Assembly: GCA_951230915.1 (NCBI GenBank)
Contig: OX579633.1
Span: 20,680,574 to 20,744,573, forward strand
Length of the DNA stretch: 64,000 nucleotides
DNA from: Antitrichia curtipendula
Taxonomy: Eukaryota; Streptophyta; Bryopsida; Hypnales; Leucodontaceae
Reading direction: 5' to 3'
Shown: positions 59,051 through 64,000 of the stretch, one piece after another
How the letters are laid out: the number at the start of each line of letters is the position of its first letter
Position numbering within the stretch: position 1 is the stretch's first letter
Notes under the pieces: model-generated
Database searches by the model: none
Told to the model about the DNA's origin: nothing
Seen by the model: the letters and a program-made list of their open reading frames with translations, nothing else
Program-made: the position numbers and the translations under genes

Positions 59051-62000
59051 GATGTTGTCTATTGCTAATATTTATAACTCTATAGCACACCTTAAGTATA
59101 CTACCATTGAAGTCGCTTGTTACAATCAAAAACACCTACAATCTCACACAATCTATTTTTGTCTCTGGAAGTGCACTTACTCACCAAAGCACATGCACAA
59201 TGTATTCATAACTATCACATTGCCTGGTTGAAGCATGTTTTGCATTGAGAGACTATTTGAGTTCCACATATGAAGCTCAAATTGACAAAAATCTGAATTG
59301 TGATGGTGCAAGAAGCATTGATGTTGCCTTCACAATGTAGGAGCTACAAATACAACTTGAAGTGCAATGAATGCAATTCAATTTTTCTTAGACAAGAGGC
59401 TTGAATTAGCATGTAAATGACATCTAGAGTATAGTTAACTCATTTTTCAACAATTAGGTGGTAGTTTCATAAAGTTTGGAGGTGTACATAGGAAAATATA
59501 TTCAATCAAAATTGCACTACATTTTAAGTATTATTTTGAGTTTGAAAATTTGAACGTAAACTTCTTTGTAGGTATTGTACAACAACAAACTCAAGTTTTA
59601 ATCAAACCAAGTGTGTGAAGTGCACAATAAGAGATGAAAAAAACAATCATCCTTGACCTCTCTTGTCTTTCCACTTTCACCTTGTAAGAGTGAATCCATT
59701 TGAAAATTCTATTGTTTAAATTATACATTTCTGGACTGATTGCACCCATACAAATTCAAATTTTCAATCAAATTAAACATTGGATTAGCATCCCAATAAC
59801 TTAGTTTCATAGAAATTAATTTTTTGCAATATGTGTATGAATTTAATCTAAATTGAATAATTATTCCCCAAATTGTGCTTAATAAACAATTTGGACCTCA
59901 ACATGTGACAAAAATAGTACAACTATTTCTTGCAATGATTATCTATCATACCATTCACTAATTAAAAACCTTGTGAATCTTCTCCTTGAAGTTGACTAAT
60001 AGAGATACAAGGCACTTGATTCTAAAATCTAGGAAGTCACATCTCAAAATGCTTGTGTAGCCTCTTCAATTATTTTGACCAACAAGAGCACTAAGGTAGG
60101 AGAATCTAATTGTATCACAATTTAGAAGCCATTCTATTTGTGTCACTTTATATAAATAGTGTTCATTTCAAAATTTCAAATGTACACTTGTAGCATACAA
60201 TGGCTAAAAAGTGAGACAAATAGTCACATGGCATAAAGAGGGTCTCCCACCTTATCTTTGCTTGACATTGTATTATAGTACACACTTCACATTCTAATAA
60301 TTTTTTTTATTAATTTATTAAAAAAAATTGTTCAATTCCAAAAGTTAATGAAATCCAATTTGTTATGTTGTTTTAATAAGGAAATTTGATCGGAAAAATG
60401 AGCACAAAACAATCTCTTGGCATCGAGGTTTGCTTTGTTGAATCCCTTGATGTAGCAATGTTTGCCACACTTTTAAAGTATACACTAAAATTTGGTAGAA
60501 AATTCACAACATGTTTAAGCGAGATTATTGTTGCAAATTAAAATAAAGAAAAACATAGTATTTTTTGGCAATGCTTAAATATTTGACAAACATATTTCAG
60601 TTGTTGGAAAAACTAACTACAAGTCTTAATGTCATTGGCTTAAAGTCCTTCTAGTTTGTTGATGAATAATAGAGCACTAATATACATTAAGATTGTATTC
60701 CCAAATTGTAATGTGGTTGATAAAAAATATACTTCATAACAAATAACCAACCCAAAACAGTGATGTTGTGTTTCTAGGATTAGATATTAAATAATTAAAT
60801 AAAAACAAGAAACACTACTTGTTATATATCACATTTTGGGATTTTAAAAATGAATTCAAAATTTTTTATGACTTCATGGTAATTAATATATTCTTATCTT
60901 TTTCCAATAGCCACTCCCGTAGCCACTAAACAAACAAAAATAAAATGATTTCTAATTGAAAAATGTTATATAAAATAGATAGTACTTTTGAGTAAGGTGA
61001 TAAAGGTAGGAGGTCTATAAAGCAACCATGCTCTAAAAGCGCTATTCAACGTAAAGGTACATTTTGCTTTCTTCAATGTACCAATTGCATTTTCAATGTC
61101 CCAAAAGTAAATATATTATGGGATGGACACTTTTAGTAACATGGGTGATTCCCAATTCCCAATTTGTAACTAATTCCACGAAGGTCCAAAAATATGAAAC
61201 AACTTGAGTTACATGCCAATTCCATTTTTTTTCCTAGAAAAATTTACTAAAAAAATATTTTGAGACCCTTTCCCAAATTACAAATAAGCTCTTGAATAGG
61301 CGCTTTATGGACCTCTTAAATTTCAAATCTATATTTCATAATTTTGTTTGGAAGATCTAACTTCAAACGATTGATCTAAATTTCCTTTGCACTATTGGAG
61401 GTGACCAATGGATGTCACAATATTGGTTGTTGGTCTTGGCTCTTGGGCAAGAGTCAAGACCAAGAGAATTATCTAGTTGGGCTCCGTTGGTCACTACGCT
61501 AATAATGAAAATTCATGTTATGCTACCTATTTTGTTGTTTATCCTAAAATGTAACTCACTTTAATTTTTATTTAATTAACAATCAATATTTGTATTGGAT
61601 ACTAATTTAGTGCCAAGGGAATCATCTCAATTTTGATTTAGTTATTTGGTGAAAATTCAGTTGATAATTAGTGTTCATATTGAATACTAATTTTGTGCAA
61701 AGTGAACCATCTTGATTCTAATTTTATTTTTTGGGATAAAAATTTAGTCAATAATTATTGTTTATGTTGTCATTTTGTATTGGTAACATTATCAATGTTG
61801 TTGCCACTTAGTGTTAGAGTTTGTAATTAGTATTGCAAACACTAAATTTGCATTATTAATATACTTGAAGAGGTCCTTACTCCCACGGGTTGGGAAGGTT
61901 CAGAAGATCCAATTTGGTTTTCCCATCAAAATACAATTGTTTCCCACTGAGATACTGTCTATGACAGATTCCCATTTTGCAGACCAAAGGGCAGGCTGAT

Positions 62001-62580
62001 TAAATAAATGTATGGCCAGTTGTACCCATGTCAATCGTCTATGGGGCTACAAAATTAGCGTAACTTAAGTTAGTTCCATTTTTTAGGTCTGAATGGGGAT
62101 TTTATTGTCCCTTGGGTAAAGATGACCTGCTTTCTCCCTATTATAGCATTCCTCCACATTGATTTTTAAAAAACAACCAAAATCAAATTGAAATCAAATT
62201 AGCGTCAGTCCCATCTGGCTAAATTCACAAAATTCTCGTCCCATGCCTTTAGAAATCTGAGCCAAAATAGCAGCCTCCCCCCAACCCAACAAAAGCCATT
62301 TGGCAGGCCATGATCATGCGCCAACACAAATCTTATTAAAAAATTCCATATGAAAAAGGCATGATCTCACAAAAAAGCAAAATTTAAAGTACGAAAAAAA
62401 TCCACCTAATAGTAGCTGACTTGTGGGCTCAAATTAACTCTGAACCAAAAATAAATAAATAAAAATCGCCCGGGACGTGGTCCCTTGGTTCTGTGTACTG
62501 TTTCCCCTTGCAATGGAAATTGTCCATGTGTTTCAAAAAAACAAAAAACAAAAACAGAACCCAAACATTTAATTTAATTT
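59051..62580. other. AT-rich intergenic DNA
   Basis: No gene was seen. The first few hundred bases might hold the lost N-terminal part of the Tc1-type transposase. At about 61397-61494 nested inverted repeats occur: GGTGACCAA against TTGGTCAC around GGTCTTGGCTCTTG against CAAGAGTCAAGACC, so a compact cruciform is possible. Confidence 0.5.
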
Positions 62581-62584
62581 ATAT

Positions 62585-63431
62585 TAAATAAAAAAATAAA
62601 AGTAAACCCCTTCTATGACTGCCGAGTGTGAGTGGGGCAAGCACCCCATCAAGAGGGGCAGGGGCAGTTCTGGAGTGGCGGCGCTCGTTTTTCCTTCCCG
62701 ATCTGCCCGCGGGCAGAAGCTCCGGGCCCCATCCCTTGGCGAGTACGCCACTCGCCAAGACCCTTCCCCTTCCCAGCCCTTTCCCGGCCCGCGATTCCCC
62801 CCGGATCCGGTAGCAGCGTCCGTCGCGACCGTCGAGTCCGTCACGCGTTGCCAGGGATGAACATGGCGCCGGCTGTTCTTCCTTCTATTCTCAACCTCAC
62901 CCACCCACCCACCGCACTCATCACCTTCATCTCCCTCCTTTCATCACCATCACCTGTTCTCTGCTCCTCACGTCTTGCATCCCTTTCTTCATTGTGTTTG
63001 CATCCCTCTGCAGTTACGGAGTTGACATAGTCTGCGAGGGGTACAGACTACAGAGTATTGGTCTTCCTGCTTGGGTTTTGAACAACAAGCGTGTGCATCC
63101 CAGCTTCTAGGGGTGTCGCACTCGCCGACACCCATTCCGTTTATTTATTTATTTATTAGTCTTCGTTCCCTCGCGTCCGTCACGGCGCTCGCATTAGGGT
63201 CGGATCGTTTTGTGCTCTCTCTCTTCGGGACTCCTTTCGTGCTGTGTGCGCGTTCCTTTCGTGTTTTTTTCTGTCAAGAGCGGAGCGGATTCCGGTCGCG
63301 CGATCTGGGTAGGAAAATTCTCGACGAGGTCGGTGTGACGAACGAATTGGTGACTTTGGAAGCGGAAGGACGGGTTTGAGGGTTTGGTTGGTAGCAGGTT
63401 TGGAAGAGTAGTAGGGTGTTGCATTCTAGCT
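62585..63431 (+). promoter_or_regulatory. GC-rich promoter and leader of the SMR gene
   Basis: The base composition changes sharply from AT-rich to GC- and CpG-rich at about 62590 and remains so through the SMR coding region. No TATA box is evident. Short upstream frames occur in the presumed leader. A transcription start cannot be fixed from sequence. Confidence 0.45.
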
Positions 63432-63938
63432 ATGGCCCCCACAACAACTGCAGCAGCCGGCACTGGTTGTTTGCCGATAATGCCCTCGTCGGAGGCGCCA
63501 CCCGAAGTGGTGGGATCTGGGCGTCGACGTCTCTCTCTCGACAGTTGGGTGTGCTTGCCCCTTCTTCGGCCGGTGCGGACGACGACTTCGACTAGCACGG
63601 CGTCCGTTTCGTCTTCTGGAAGTTCTTGCACGACGCAGCATAAGGACTGTAGTAGTAGCAAGGAGTTTTTGTTGCAGCAGGGAAAGGCTTTGCCGTCGTT
63701 GCCGTTGCTGGACGTGGGGGTGGTGGGCGTGGACGAGTTGGAAGCGGCGGGGGTCAAGTGCGAAACTCCGAAGTCGAAAGAGCACCGAATTCCGGATGTG
63801 GACGTCGCGTTTTGTCCACCCGCACCGAGGAAACCTCGCGCCATGGCGCGGCGGCGACGCGTGCAACCCACGAGCTTCTTCAACACGCCGGACTTCGAGA
63901 ATTTCCTGTCGCAACACAAAGTGCAAGTGAGCAGTTAG
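63432..63938 (+). CDS. SMR: SIAMESE-RELATED (SMR) cyclin-dependent kinase inhibitor
   Basis: A single open exon of 168 codons runs from ATG 63432 to TAG 63936-63938. The C-terminal third carries the SMR-family blocks. CETPKSKEHRIP is at residues 110-121, CPPAPRKPR at 128-136, a basic RRRR run follows, and TSFFNTPDFENFL is at about 147-159. The N-terminal two thirds is Ser/Thr-rich low-complexity sequence with no known domain. SMR proteins bind cyclin-CDK complexes in the nucleus, restrain mitosis and promote endoreduplication or stress-induced arrest. A TP site at 112-113 could be phosphorylated. The 168-residue length is at the long end for the family, which often has 80-130. Family assignment is firm, but the specific paralogue cannot be given. 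An in-frame upstream TTG extends the frame but is not a plausible start. Confidence 0.93.
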   Translation: MAPTTTAAAGTGCLPIMPSSEAPPEVVGSGRRRLSLDSWVCLPLLRPVRTTTSTSTASVSSSGSSCTTQHKDCSSSKEFLLQQGKALPSLPLLDVGVVGVDELEAAGVKCETPKSKEHRIPDVDVAFCPPAPRKPRAMARRRRVQPTSFFNTPDFENFLSQHKVQVSS

Positions 63939-64000
63939 GTAACGAAGGAAGGAAGGACAACTAACGTGGACTCATGGACCTCTTCGTTGAACTTACTAGG

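Noticed and set aside
63194..63926. Two long minus-strand frames (241 and 166 codons)
   Set aside because: They are antisense to the SMR gene. The GC-rich third positions leave opposite frames open, and no motif is present.
1..64000. CRISPR arrays, bacterial operons or ribosome binding sites
   Set aside because: The window has spliced plant genes and transposons. No direct-repeat/spacer array or bacterial gene organisation is present.

Overview
The window looks like nuclear DNA of a land plant. It is AT-rich, interrupted by introns and packed with repeats. The gene content is plant-like: a SIAMESE-RELATED (SMR) cell-cycle inhibitor, a WNK-type kinase relic, a SWR1-complex SWC5/BCNT protein and an organellar RimP-like protein. 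The species cannot be named from the sequence. Low gene density with fairly short introns would suit a bryophyte or another seed-free plant, but that is inference.

Layout. Bases 1-20000 hold no intact gene that I can support. They contain a possible LINE scrap (about 1.1-1.8 kb), a Mutator-like MITE with a 9-bp target duplication (5.9-6.2 kb), a tRNA-derived SINE (8.4-8.6 kb), a 350-bp foldback (8.6-9.0 kb), a field of degenerate CCAA-TTGG motifs (11.3-13.9 kb) and two CACTA-type elements (14.7-14.9 and 15.2-17.4 kb). SWC5 lies at 20.5-22.6 kb (+). A broken, intronless WNK kinase copy lies at 25.7-26.6 kb (+). The RimP-like gene (five exons, -) lies at 28.9-31.5 kb. It faces a GC-richer, ORF-poor 3-kb tract (31.9-35 kb) across a possible bidirectional promoter. 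From 37.5 to 56.7 kb the window is dominated by noncoding elements of about 0.9 kb. Each is flanked by TTAA and ends in CCCCTAAAGG-type inverted repeats. They are inserted next to and inside each other, and further copies lie at 12.4 and 23.9 kb. An unidentified degenerate ORF (56.7-57.3 kb) and a decayed Tc1-type DD34E transposase (58.4-59.1 kb, -) follow. An intact SMR gene (63.4-63.9 kb, +) closes the window in a GC-rich island.

The intact genes do not form a pathway. They are separate housekeeping or regulatory genes (chromatin remodelling, organellar ribosome assembly, cell-cycle arrest) separated by transposon-rich DNA. The most unusual content is the TTAA-flanked family. It behaves like a piggyBac-type MITE family, including an interrupted element whose sequence rejoins across a single TTAA when the inserted copies are taken out. 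No transposase for it is visible here.
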